Notes: generated by a model from the sequence alone, not told the origin. 64,000 nucleotides of DNA from Palsa-892 sp963751615 (GCA_963751615.1 CAVVVG010000001.1:27466-91465), one strand, 5' to 3'. Counted from the first letter of the stretch, positions 29,869-38,699 are shown. A program made the numbers and translations.

Positions 29869-31209
29869 ATGCATTCGCCCGAAAATTTTATCGAACCCAT
29901 CATAACCGAAGGCATCGGCGAGGAACTATTTGCCTTTGCGGCCCAAATATATCCTATTTGCCGGAGCATTACCGGAAATGGAGTACGAGAGACGTTGCGC
30001 AAGATCGGCGCGCACATCCCATTAGAAGTTCATGAAGTACCAACGGGTACGGCTGTCTTCGATTGGGAGATTCCTCGTGAATGGAATATTCGCGACGCGT
30101 ACGTAAAGAATGAGCGCGGTGAAAAAATTGTCGACTTTGCGCAGTCAAATCTGCATGTGATGAGCTACAGCGTGCCGGTACGAAAGCATGTCTCGTTGGC
30201 CGAGCTCAAGAAACACATTCATACCCTGCCAGAACAACCCGATTTGATTCCCTATCGTACCTCCTACTATGCGGAGGACTGGGCATTTTGCATGGCGCAT
30301 CGTCGGCTCGAAGCCCTGCAACCGGGGACCTATGAGGTCGTCATCGACTCAAGCCTCGAAGATGGGTTTCTGACTTATGGCGAATATCTGCACAGAGGCA
30401 AAACTGAAGATGAAATTCTGCTTTCGGCTCACGTCTGTCATCCCTCGCTTGCCAATGACAACTGTTCGGGATTGGCGCTTCTCACGTATCTTGGGAAGCG
30501 GATGGCAGGATTGCGAACGCATTACAGCTACCGTTTCCTGTTCGCTCCTGGCACAATCGGCGCAATAACATGGCTAGCGCGCAATCAGGATAAGAGCGAC
30601 CACATCAAACATGGTCTCGTCGTTTCCATGGTCGGCGATGGCGGTGGTCCAACTTACAAGAAGAGCCGACGTGGTGACGCGAAGATCGATCGAGCCGCGA
30701 TGCATGTTCTTCGTCACTGCGGGCTCAATCCCACAATCCTCGATTTTTCTCCTTACGGCTATGATGAGCGACAATTCTGTTCGCCGGGGTTTAATTTGCC
30801 GGTCGGGCTCTTTCAACGCAGCCAGTTTGCAACAATTCCGCAATATCATACTTCAGCCGACAATCTCGAGCTTATCCGACCGCATTACTTGGCCGAGTCT
30901 TATCACTTGATCGCAAAAATGCTGGGCGTGATTGAAAATGACAGGATGTTTCAGAATATGGTGCCAAAATGTGAACCTCAGCTCGGAAGGCGCGGTCTCT
31001 ATGGCCCAATGAGCGGAGACAAAGACAGCGTTGATCGGAATATGGCAATGTTGTGGGTTCTAAATTTCTCTGACGGTGCACATTCACTACTCGACATCGC
31101 CGAGCGCGCTAAGTTGCCATTTGGGGTCATCTACAATGCCGCGAAGCTACTTCAACAACACGGCCTTCTCATGGACCCAAGTTCTCGACCTCATGAATTT
31201 AAGCTGTGA
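29869..31209 (+). CDS. DUF4910/DUF2172-type aminopeptidase-like protein with C-terminal winged helix
   Basis: A protein of about 446 residues of the UCP015244 aminopeptidase-like group. YPICRSITGNGVRETLRKI opens the domain. LLSAHVCHPSLANDNCSGLA resembles the zinc-binding HxD/N-D region of M28 peptidases, and FAPGTIGAITWLARN and IPQYHTSADNLELI carry further potential ligands. The C-terminal 45 residues (SLLDIAERAKLPFGVIYNAAKLLQQHGLL) look like a winged helix. ATG at 29869 is preferred, although the frame is open from 29806, overlapping the epimerase end. Family members sit in sugar-modification operons, so a peptidase role is doubtful; hydrolysis or formation of a sugar amide is an alternative. 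Confidence 0.8.
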   Translation: MHSPENFIEPIITEGIGEELFAFAAQIYPICRSITGNGVRETLRKIGAHIPLEVHEVPTGTAVFDWEIPREWNIRDAYVKNERGEKIVDFAQSNLHVMSYSVPVRKHVSLAELKKHIHTLPEQPDLIPYRTSYYAEDWAFCMAHRRLEALQPGTYEVVIDSSLEDGFLTYGEYLHRGKTEDEILLSAHVCHPSLANDNCSGLALLTYLGKRMAGLRTHYSYRFLFAPGTIGAITWLARNQDKSDHIKHGLVVSMVGDGGGPTYKKSRRGDAKIDRAAMHVLRHCGLNPTILDFSPYGYDERQFCSPGFNLPVGLFQRSQFATIPQYHTSADNLELIRPHYLAESYHLIAKMLGVIENDRMFQNMVPKCEPQLGRRGLYGPMSGDKDSVDRNMAMLWVLNFSDGAHSLLDIAERAKLPFGVIYNAAKLLQQHGLLMDPSSRPHEFKL

Positions 31210-31576
31210 TAAGGGAAGTTTGTGCGGAATGTGAAATTACGACTTGGTTCAAATAGTCATCCTTGAGGTGTGTGGGACGTTCTCCACTCTTGTCGAACCA
31301 CCGCTAGCGCTCGAGAAATGGAAAATGATATCCGCTCTGATGGTCTCGATGAACGTCTTTTATTTTTTACATTCTAATCTGAACGGCGAAGAGAATTGAA
31401 GTTATGAAAATTTCTACGCAATGGACATTTGATGGGTAGGCGATTGCAATTACCTAATCGAAAACACAGTAGAAGCCATTAGCTCCTAACTGCCGGCACA
31501 GTCTCCAATGATTCGAAATTGCGCACAGAATCTCGCCGTGCTTTTCGTCGTTCGCAGTAACGATTAGAGCTTGCAG
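31210..31576. other. Intergenic region between convergent genes
   Basis: This gap of about 370 bases separates the DUF4910 gene and the convergent FecR-like gene. I see no open frame with coding character, no strong hairpin followed by a T-run and no RNA gene. Confidence 0.5.
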
Positions 31577-32455
31577 TTACTGGCTGACCGGAGAACTGGC
31601 CTTCTTGATGACTGTTGTCTGGAACGTAAATGTCGGGGGCGCTTCGGAAGTCTGTCCGCTGCTGCTGTTTTGTTTTGCCACAGTCGTTCCGAGGGAAATG
31701 GAGGAAAACCCGGGTTGGAACGTTGAGACCCGATTTAAGGTTCCCGAGGCACCGGGTCCAGCGGCACGCCCAGTTGCACCGGTCGCATCGCCATTACGCG
31801 CATCAAAAAGTGACATTTTGCCAGTCCAAGTTTTTGTGTCGGACTGACCATCGGGGTGAACGGTAAGCAAAGTGTTTTCTGAATCTAATGAAACGGTCGC
31901 CTGTGAGGCATCGATGAGCGCCTTTGCCTTTCCTTTCACGAGAAGGAGTTCAAATATATCCGGGGTCGAATTAAATTCGATAATCGTACCGCGCACGCCA
32001 ATCGTCGCCATCGGCGTTTTAATCGTGTAACTGCTTGAATCCTGCGTGCCGGTGACGAAACGGAACACTCCCTTTGTCGCATATAAAACTACGTCGCCTT
32101 TGGGGCGGTCAGGATCAAATACGAAACGATCGAGGACGACTTCCGATCTGCTTCCAATGCTGATGCCAGTTCGATCGAGTAACTGTAATTGCGTCGAACT
32201 GTCGTCATCGGTGCGTACGACCTGGTCCATGAAGACTTCGCTGCCCGTCGACAGGAGCTGCTCGTTGCCGTGAATGATGCCCATGACCCTTTTATTGACC
32301 ACGGTCGCCGTACCGGCCTTTATGTCGGTGGCAAATGATATCTGCGGACAAAGCATCAGGCCGAGCGCAAATCCCAGCCCAAGCAGGCCGCAGCCCTTTG
32401 CGACGCGCAAGTTGCTTGTTGCAAAGCGAGCTTCAAAATCGTTCGCGACGCTCAT
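31577..32455 (-). CDS. FecR domain-containing exported protein
   Basis: A 292-residue protein. Residues 19-42 (AKGCGLLGLGFALGLMLC and following to SFATD) form a signal peptide. The FecR-like core includes GSEVFMDQVVRTDDDSSTQL, GSRSEVVLDRFVFD, GVFRFVTGT, and TPMATIGVRGT, the strongest FecR signature. The last 80 residues are Gly/Ser/Thr-rich low-complexity sequence. A strong ribosome site (AGGAGG, five bases before the ATG) supports the start at 32455. Such FecR-like proteins without a sigma factor are common periplasmic or surface proteins in alphaproteobacteria; the function is not established. No FecI-type sigma gene is nearby. Confidence 0.85.
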   Translation of the reverse strand: MSVANDFEARFATSNLRVAKGCGLLGLGFALGLMLCPQISFATDIKAGTATVVNKRVMGIIHGNEQLLSTGSEVFMDQVVRTDDDSSTQLQLLDRTGISIGSRSEVVLDRFVFDPDRPKGDVVLYATKGVFRFVTGTQDSSSYTIKTPMATIGVRGTIIEFNSTPDIFELLLVKGKAKALIDASQATVSLDSENTLLTVHPDGQSDTKTWTGKMSLFDARNGDATGATGRAAGPGASGTLNRVSTFQPGFSSISLGTTVAKQNSSSGQTSEAPPTFTFQTTVIKKASSPVSQ

Positions 32456-32989
32456 AACAACCTCCTGAGGGATTGCAGAAACTGCAACCAGGCAATGTAA
32501 TTAATATAGACTTAAGGATAGCCCAAAAATCCCAATCCGCAAGGATAAGTTGAAGCTCTGAGACATTGTCTCGGGGCCGTAAATCCATTGATTCCATGGG
32601 AATTCAGCTCATATCCCTTGAATTTCCAATGGATTCCAAGCCCTTCTTCGCCCGACCTGCAAGGGGGGTCCAGCCCTGTATAGCCAGAGGCAAATAGTGT
32701 GGACCGCCCTAGGCGTTAGGGAAAGCGGGGGCAAAGCAGCGGCAGTGACTCATGGTAAGAATCGCTAGTTACCATCCGACGAGTGAACGAAGCGGCGGAA
32801 AACTAAATTGCGCTAAGTTTCACTGATGGCACAATCTATCAACGTGCCGCCTCTGTGCGCGGCGAGCAATGTATTCCACCGAAGACGAGGCTTCGCGGCG
32901 TACCCAATTGGTGTGCAAACCTCAAATACCGAGGATATTGAACTGGCGCGTCGTTTTTCTGTCAACGCGTGCCGACGACCTGAGCGCAG
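32456..32989. other. Long divergent intergenic region with an inverted repeat
   Basis: About 535 bases without a coding frame separate the FecR-like and pyruvyltransferase genes. An inverted repeat pairs 32582-32590 (aatccattg) with 32627-32635 (caatggatt), with inner complementarity between AATTCA and TGAATT. It could be an operator or a structured leader. The rest holds promoters by position, but none is distinct enough to mark. Confidence 0.4.
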
Positions 32990-34201
32990 ATGAAAAAACA
33001 GACGATCGGTCTCTTCGGCCTCTTCGGTGTCGATAATTTTGGTAATGATGCCTCGTTAGAAACTATTCTTCTTTTTCTGCGCCGCGCTCGCCCCGATGCG
33101 AATCTGGTTTGCATCTGTGAAGGACCTAAACGCGTACTGACAGATTATCACATCGCCGCAATCCCAATAAATTGGATACGTTCCGACAATTATTTGTTTC
33201 GGAATTTTAATCGGTTGCTGCTCAAAATTCCGGGCAGACTTGTCGATCTATTTTATACGTTCAGAGCAGTGAAACAATTCGACGTGATTATAGTACCAGG
33301 TACGGGAATTCTCGACGATTTCAATCAGTCGCCCTGGACGCTGCCATATGCGCTCTTAAAATGGTGTCTTGCTGCCAGAGTTCACAATATCAAGTTTGGA
33401 TTTGTGAGCGTGGGGGCAGGCCCAATGGATAACCTTGTGAACCGGTGGCTCCTGAAGTCTGCCGCCAGACTGGCGAGCTATCGGTCTTATCGCGATAAGA
33501 TATCGAAGGAATTCATGGAAAGCATCGGATTGGACACACGCAATGATCCAGTTTATCCGGACATCGTTTTTAAACTTCCGATGCCCGCCTCTCCTGCCAG
33601 ACTACTTCAGGATGCGGACGTACTGACCGTCGGGGTTGGCGTTATGCAATATCATGGTCCGCGTGGCCGCGATGATGACGGTAAGCAATTCTACGATACT
33701 TACCTGAAGAATATCACGCGATTCGTACTTTGGTTACTCGATCACGGTCATCGCGTTCGCCTTTTCGTCGGTGACGCGCTGGACCAGCATGCAGTTGATT
33801 TTATTCTCAATGCGGTGGCAGCGGAACGCGGCCATTTATCGCACGAGCAACTTTCTGGCGCTCCGATTAAAACGTTCCATGATCTCATGCGTGAGATTGG
33901 TCACACGGACATCGTAGTTGCAAATCGATTTCATAATCTCATCTTCGCACTTAAGCTCTGCAAGCCGACGATATCTTTGGGCTATCGGAAACGACACGGT
34001 GAATTGATGAACGAGATGGGACTCGGAGCATTCTCCCAACCATTGGAAAACTTAGATGTCGACCGTCTCATCGATCAATTCACAAGGCTGACATCGACAC
34101 GGAAAAATTATATAGATACGATTGGAAAAACCAACGTCGCTTATGAGAAGCTTCTGTCTCAGCAAGAAGACCTCCTGGCTGAGTCGCTTCTTTCACCGTA
34201 G
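32990..34201 (+). CDS. Polysaccharide pyruvyl transferase family protein
   Basis: A 403-residue protein of the CsaB/ExoV-like group, which moves pyruvate from phosphoenolpyruvate to a sugar to form a ketal. IGLFGLFGVDNFGNDASLETIL at the N-terminus has the family's G-N-x-G/D-A opening, followed by IIVPGTGILDDFNQSPWTLPY, FVSVGAGPM and SYRSYRDKISKE. Near the C-terminus, VVANRFHNLIFALKLCKPTISLGY is the conserved R-x-H region. It is a lone plus-strand gene with its own long upstream region. The decorated sugar is not known. Confidence 0.85.
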   Translation: MKKQTIGLFGLFGVDNFGNDASLETILLFLRRARPDANLVCICEGPKRVLTDYHIAAIPINWIRSDNYLFRNFNRLLLKIPGRLVDLFYTFRAVKQFDVIIVPGTGILDDFNQSPWTLPYALLKWCLAARVHNIKFGFVSVGAGPMDNLVNRWLLKSAARLASYRSYRDKISKEFMESIGLDTRNDPVYPDIVFKLPMPASPARLLQDADVLTVGVGVMQYHGPRGRDDDGKQFYDTYLKNITRFVLWLLDHGHRVRLFVGDALDQHAVDFILNAVAAERGHLSHEQLSGAPIKTFHDLMREIGHTDIVVANRFHNLIFALKLCKPTISLGYRKRHGELMNEMGLGAFSQPLENLDVDRLIDQFTRLTSTRKNYIDTIGKTNVAYEKLLSQQEDLLAESLLSP

Positions 34202-34462
34202 TTGGCACTGTTTCCAGTGCACTGCGCCCGACCCTAAGCAGAGAGCGCGAATGTCGATCGGATGTCAGCTCCACATGCTATTCTGCGCTGGTGCAACGTC
34301 AAAGTCGGATATCTGCTCGCAATCTAATTGCCAGTGGCGATAGCGGCATCAAGACAAGGCGCTGAGAATTAAAGTATCGGCGATATTAACCTGGGCCGAT
34401 AGCCGAACACCCTGTCGGCCCAATTTTTGTTTCTAGCCCGCTGCATCCAGTCGCGTTATTCA

Positions 34463-34757
34463 TCAGGGACAACCGGCCGTACGCCTGCAGTTGGCAAAAC
34501 CTTCATTCGAGGTCGTCGAACAGTTGCGCGTTTTTTCCATTCGATCGGTAATGGCCTTACGCTCGTCGTCGGTAGGTTGCCTCAGATCCTTTGGTACTAC
34601 TCGCGGCGGAAGTTGGCCCTGGCAAGCCTTGAGAGCAGTTAGAACCTGTTTTTGGCAGGTTGCGCATACTGTGTTTTGGCCAAAGGCGCCACCGACACTC
34701 GAGATGATACCGACTACAAAGGCTAATCCCAAGAGTAAACGAAATTATTTTTTTCAT
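34463..34757 (-). CDS. Small secreted cysteine-rich protein, one frameshift in the signal peptide
   Basis: As written the ATG at 34757 opens MKKIISFTLG and then shifts. Removing one base of the three-A run at 34737-34739 joins it to LLLGLAFVVGIISSVGGAFG, a convincing signal peptide cleaved near AFGQ. The mature part of about 70 residues has six cysteines, two of them in VCATCQKQV and others in ACQG, NCST, NCRR and GCP, and a basic helical middle. It may fold by disulfides in the periplasm or outside. I do not recognise a family. It stands alone between two plus-strand genes. Confidence 0.5.
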
Positions 34758-35157
34758 ATTGGGCCTCCTTCGATTTCATACTTTGCAGTTTAGCCCGATC
34801 AAACAGAACTGGAAGCCACAAATGGCTCACCCACCTGCAAGACCTCAGTGAATATTACTCTAACTTGGACTTTTTGACCGAGCACGTGAGCGAATAAGCG
34901 TAGACTCCCCTCTCGCGCTAGAGGTTCACATCTTCAAAGTCTCGTATTCTGCAATCTGGGTGGTCGCGCTGAAACTGTGAAAGACGCTACAGTCGCGTGC
35001 GGGAACGGCAAGTAACAGCACAATTTCGGCTCGCGATTCCGCTAACGCCCATAGCACAGTGTACGAAACACTCCGCTTCTCCAAAACTTCTATACGTTAG
35101 CCTGCGAACAAAGTATAATCAAACGCATCTTCAGAATGAGATGGGTAACAATTCTCA
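34758..35157. other. Intergenic region
   Basis: About 400 bases between the small secreted protein gene and the AT-rich gene at 35158. No coding frame, RNA gene or terminator is evident; promoters for both neighbours are expected here. Confidence 0.4.
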
Positions 35158-36024
35158 ATGTCCAACATAACAAAGGTTGTTTCAAAAGTTCGTCAGATTT
35201 TTAATCTGCCTAATCAGATTAGAGAGCTGCAAGATCTTATTCTTTTTCATCAAACAAAGTTCCTTCAATTCAATAATCCAAACCCTCTAAATCGATTTGG
35301 AAAAAAATGTTTTTCTAAAGCTGACCAGGACGGAATTACATTAGAGATCCTGAGAAGGATCAAAAAACTGGACATGGGTGTCTATGCTGAATTAGGCGAT
35401 GGCGTTGGCGATGGTACAGAAAACAACACTTTAATCCTGGCCGCGCTGGGATGGAAAGGTGTTTGGATCGGCGGTAATGATTTAAAGTTTGATATTGAGA
35501 ATCGAGATCGCAAGAAATTGTACTATCTAAAAGAACGGATCACTTTAGAGAATTTGACGAGCCTCACCAAGAAAGGGTTGAAGGAAATTGACTTAGAAGA
35601 ATTGGATGTTATCTCCTTAGTCGACGGAAATAATATATATTTTGCAGAAGAATTATTGGCGCATAACTTTAGACCAAAACTTTTTATCGTTGAATACAAT
35701 GCCAAGTTCCCGCCACCGGTAGAGTTTCAAATTGCTTACGATTCTAAATTCACTTGGAAACACGACGATTACTTCTGCGCTTCATTGAGCAGCTTCAGTA
35801 AGTTGTTCAATAAATTTAATTATCGACTTATATGTTGTAATTCGCAGTCTGGGATCAATGCTTTTTTCATTGATGCGTCCTATTCAGAATTTTTCTCTGA
35901 TGTGCCCACAGACATAGGTCAAATATACGTTGAGCCGCGATATTATGCGTACAACAAGTATGGTCACAACAAATCGATGCAGACGATAAAAAATATTATC
36001 AACGCGAATGGACGATCACGATAG
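35158..36024 (+). CDS. FkbM/SAM-methyltransferase-like hypothetical protein, AT-rich
   Basis: A 288-residue protein without a close family I can name. YAELGDGVGDGTENNTLILAALGWKGVWIG looks like the SAM-binding start of FkbM-like proteins that usually read E-x-G-x-G-D-G-x-x-N-N-T. LDVISLVDGNNIYFAEELL and PKLFIVEYNAKFPPP correspond to later strands, with IVEYN where many have VIEYN. The N-terminal 40 residues are helical and polar. Codon use is clearly richer in A and T than in neighbours, which suggests recent transfer. It would most likely methylate a sugar; the glycine-rich loop is intact. Confidence 0.6.
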   Translation: MSNITKVVSKVRQIFNLPNQIRELQDLILFHQTKFLQFNNPNPLNRFGKKCFSKADQDGITLEILRRIKKLDMGVYAELGDGVGDGTENNTLILAALGWKGVWIGGNDLKFDIENRDRKKLYYLKERITLENLTSLTKKGLKEIDLEELDVISLVDGNNIYFAEELLAHNFRPKLFIVEYNAKFPPPVEFQIAYDSKFTWKHDDYFCASLSSFSKLFNKFNYRLICCNSQSGINAFFIDASYSEFFSDVPTDIGQIYVEPRYYAYNKYGHNKSMQTIKNIINANGRSR

Positions 36025-36168
36025 CAGTTGTGTCCGGCTGGAAATTAAATTCCAAGCGGTACTCACTAGAATTAGACTAATTCCAACTCTAGTACCCAGA
36101 ACATCCGATAACTTTGCGCGCCTGCAATTTGTGTGTCGTGAATTCATACAGCCACTGGCGTGTGAGAT

Positions 36169-36182
36169 TTGATGCGCGTCAA
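36169..36182. promoter_or_regulatory. FNR/FixK-type binding site (TTGATGCGCGTCAA)
   Basis: TTGA-N6-TCAA, a 14-base palindrome half-site pair, matches the FNR/FixK/FnrN consensus used by alphaproteobacteria for low-oxygen control. It sits 57 bases upstream of the ATG at 36240, a fitting distance for an activator site. No promoter mapping is possible from sequence. Confidence 0.6.
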
Positions 36183-36239
36183 TGCGTGTAGGCAGCTTGA
36201 AGCTAAATAGATTCGTGCAAGCCTGATCAGGAGACATCG

Positions 36240-36449
36240 ATGCGAAAGGCATTCAAAGCTGCCCCATGGCCGACGGCCATAATTGTAATCGGCATGGCGG
36301 CTACCCCGGTGTGGACGGTGGTGGTGATTTTGGTTTCTATATCAGTGGCTTGTGTCGCAAATCGTCCACTAATCCTTCTGCTCTCCGTCGTTTCCCGAAT
36401 AGCCAACCAGACAGCATATTGCCTGTTAGTGATCTTGATTTTGGCGTGA
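36240..36449 (+). CDS. Small hydrophobic membrane protein
   Basis: A 69-residue protein with at least two hydrophobic segments. KAAPWPTAIIVIGMAATPVW near the N-terminus closely resembles the tiny protein encoded at 40937 (PAAPEWPIVMVVLGVAITPVW), so the two are paralogs. An AGGAG ribosome site precedes the ATG. The upstream FNR-like box suggests expression in low oxygen. The second half may be over-extended by a frameshift, since the paralog is only 43 residues. Function unknown; assembly factors and small subunits of respiratory complexes often look like this. Confidence 0.55.
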   Translation: MRKAFKAAPWPTAIIVIGMAATPVWTVVVILVSISVACVANRPLILLLSVVSRIANQTAYCLLVILILA

Positions 36450-36477
36450 AAATGCCAAATGCGATGCCACCAAATAA

Positions 36478-36504
36478 CGAAATCGAGCTGGGGGCTCGAT
36501 TTCG
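36478..36504 (+). other. Perfect 11-bp hairpin directly before a Shine-Dalgarno
   Basis: Arms CGAAATCGAGC (36478-36488) and GCTCGATTTCG (36494-36504) enclose a five-base loop. The last G starts the sequence GGGAGGA, the ribosome site for the ATG at 36515. There is no T-run, so it is not a simple terminator. It may protect an mRNA 5' end after processing or control access to the ribosome site. Confidence 0.6.
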
Positions 36505-36514
36505 GGAGGACGCA

Positions 36515-36667
36515 ATGAGCTCGTGGTTGCTGGCCACTCTCTTAGCTCTAATGCCATCAGTCGCAGCCGTACTTTGGCTAATCTGGCACTCCGATGCTCT
36601 CAAGGACTCTAATTTCGAAATGATTTCTGAGGACGAGGATCAATTCCAAAAGCGAGGCGTTCGCTAA
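36515..36667 (+). CDS. Single-pass membrane microprotein with acidic tail
   Basis: A 50-residue protein: MSSWLLATLLALMPSVAAVL forms a transmembrane helix, then a short basic-neutral linker and an acidic tail with ISEDEDQF. The strong GGGAGGA ribosome site five bases before the ATG supports this start over the in-frame ATG at 36452. It resembles in layout the CcoS-type single-TM proteins with acidic tails, but the match is not sufficient to name it. With the gene at 36240 and the FNR-like box it forms a small putative operon that ends at the 36731 terminator. Confidence 0.55.
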   Translation: MSSWLLATLLALMPSVAAVLWLIWHSDALKDSNFEMISEDEDQFQKRGVR

Positions 36668-36730
36668 AGATCGCGGTCCAGCGACGCTTTCGCTTTGATT
36701 TATTATGCCGTGAGTTTGTCCAACAAAAAA

Positions 36731-36756
36731 CCCCGGCGCGAGGCCGGGGTTTTATT
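36731..36756. terminator. Bidirectional rho-independent terminator
   Basis: CCCCGGC-GCGAG-GCCGGGG (36731-36749) is followed on the plus strand by TTTTATTTTT and preceded by a run of A, giving a T-run on the minus strand too. It serves the microprotein operon and possibly the orphan tail ORF on the minus strand. Confidence 0.85.
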
Positions 36757-36775
36757 TTTGAGGAAGTGGAAGCGA

Positions 36776-36850
36776 TCAGGCAGTTGCGGATGCGGCGATC
36801 TTCTTCCGACGATATGTGATGAAGCCTAATCCAGCGAAGCCAAGCAGCAT
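36776..36850 (-). pseudogene. Orphan C-terminal sorting tail (PEP-CTERM-like)
   Basis: A 24-codon frame MLLGFAGLGFITYRRKKIAA ends just before the 36731 terminator. A glycine-rich hydrophobic helix followed by a basic cluster is the form of a PEP-CTERM sorting tail. No body of a gene precedes it on the minus strand, so it is a remnant or a mobile 3' end. Similar tails lie at 38748 and 43380. Confidence 0.5.
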
Positions 36851-36925
36851 ACATCGCTCAATTTGAGAGTTCTTTTCCTACTCTTATATCCGTATACTTA
36901 GCGGTTAGGGAGCAAAGAGCGCGTC

Positions 36926-38643
36926 ATGGGACTGGTCATTAACGTCGCCTACGATTTGAGCGTGACCAGTCAGCCGGCAACGTTCCAGGCGCAATACCAA
37001 GCCGCCGTCGACTATGTGGTTGCGTTCTATGAACACGCATTTACCAACGCAGTCACGGTAAGTGTCACATTCGCGTGGAATCCGATCGCAAGTGGAGACG
37101 CCGCCTTTAACGATTTCCTTGCTGATTCATTTTCCTACACGCAGATACGAAACGCTCTCGTTGCGAGCCAGAAATCACCTGACGACATCACTGCCTACAC
37201 CACCCTGCCCGCCAATAATCCAACCGGCGACGGTAATGACGTGGCAGAATATGAGCTGACACTGCCACAAGAGCGGGCTTTGGGGTTGGGAACGAATACG
37301 CACAGCCCCGACGACACTTGTCACGCTAAATAGCAATCTCTCTTGGACTTTCGATCCTAACAATAGGGCAGTAGCGGGCGCCTATGATGCCATCGGCGTT
37401 ATTGAGCACGAGATATCTGAGGGCGTTTTCGGTCGGATCGGAGACCTCGGCAGCGGCGGTAAATACACGCCATTGGATCTCTATCGTTACGCATCTGCAG
37501 GAGTCCGTGATCTAACGCCAGGGCTGGGTTTTTTCTCAATCGATGGAACTCAACTGCTTACGCAGTTCAACAATCCCAATAATGGTGGAGATGCTGGCGA
37601 TTGGCTGCCCAGCATTGTTGGCGACTCGTTTGGCACTGCCTCACACAGGTGTGATTGGTGCGGTCAATTTCGTCGATCTCAAAACTCTGGATGTCGTGGG
37701 TTGGAATAGGGCGCCGGCGACGACGACCGACTTCACGGGCGATGCGTTTAGCGACCTTTTGTTTCGCGATACTGCCAGCGGCACGTTCACGGAATGGGCA
37801 TCAACAGCTGGCCGCTTCACGGCAAACGCTTATGTAAACTCGGTGAACACCGCATGGAGTCTTGCGGGAAGTGGCGATTTCAATGGCGACAGTGTCAGTG
37901 ACGTCATCTGGCGTAATACCACCGACGGCACATTTACCGAATGGCAATCCACTGGTGCCGGCTTTTCACCAAACATTTATGTCGATGGTACGGTTAGCAC
38001 TGCCTACGCTCTTGCGGCCATCGGCGATTTCAACGGCGATGGCATGAGCGATCTTCTGTGGCGCAATACCAACAGCGGGCTATTCACCGAATGGCAATCC
38101 AGCGGCAATGCCTTCATACCGAATGTTTACGTTGATGGCACGGTAAGCACGGCTTACGCCATTGCGGCGACCGGCGATTTCAACGGCGACGGCAAGACAG
38201 ACCTTCTCTTCCGCAACACATCTACTGGCCTCTTTACGGAATGGCAGTCCAGTGGCAACGCGTTCACACAGAACGCATACGTTGATGGTTCGGTGGACAC
38301 TGGCTGGACCCTTGCAGGCACGGGAGATTTCAATGGCGACGGCGAGACAGACCTTGTCTTCCGCAACGACGCCACGGGCCTATTCACCGAATGGCAGTCC
38401 ACCGGCAACGCATTCACACAAAACGTCTACGTTGATGGCTCAGTGAGCACCGCCTGGACGCTCGCAGCGGTTAGCGATTTCAACGGCGACGGCAAGAGCG
38501 ATCTTCTGTGGCGCAACACCAGCACCGGCATGTTCACCGAATGGCAGTCGACCGGCAACGGCTTCACGCCGAATGTCTATGTCGATGGCACAGTTGCAAC
38601 CACTTGGATCGTAAATTCCAGTCCGACCCATCTATTATCATGA
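36926..38643 (+). pseudogene. NF038122-like metalloprotease with six C-terminal FG-GAP/VCBS-type repeats, two frameshifts
   Basis: The N-terminal part (MGLVINVAYDLSVTS onward) leads to IGVIEHEISEGVFGRIGDLG near 37395-37450, a zinc-metalloprotease-like HExxE site. Two frame breaks, at the C run 37306-37309 and near 37645, interrupt it. From 37725 there are six tandem repeats of about 50-60 residues built around DFNGDGKTDLLFRN and FTEWQSTGNAF, calcium-binding beta-propeller units. There is no Sec signal peptide; such Gly/Asp-rich proteins are often exported by type I systems. An AGGGAG ribosome site precedes the ATG. Secreted protease or surface adhesin are both possible. Confidence 0.7.
37725..38620 (+). 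repeat. Six tandem coding repeats (DFNGDGxxDLLxRN...FTEWQS)
   Basis: The unit recurs six times with strong nucleotide similarity, especially gatttcaacggcgacggc and accgaatggcagtcca. The later copies are nearly identical to each other, so recent expansion or gene conversion is likely. Such arrays are prone to copy-number change. Confidence 0.85.
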
Positions 38644-38699
38644 TTTGCGCTGTCCATTGACGCCCACGATCTGCGTGTCGTCAGTTCGTTCAACAAAAA

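Noticed and set aside
31577..32455. Iron-responsive FecIR system
   Set aside because: There is no FecI sigma factor or TonB receptor nearby; only the FecR fold is present.
36609..36854. An 81-residue minus-strand protein
   Set aside because: It runs straight through the terminator at 36731; it is a shadow of the orphan-tail frame.
37725..38620. CRISPR-like array
   Set aside because: The repeats are in frame, about 150-180 bases long and encode calcium-binding propeller units; there are no short spacers.
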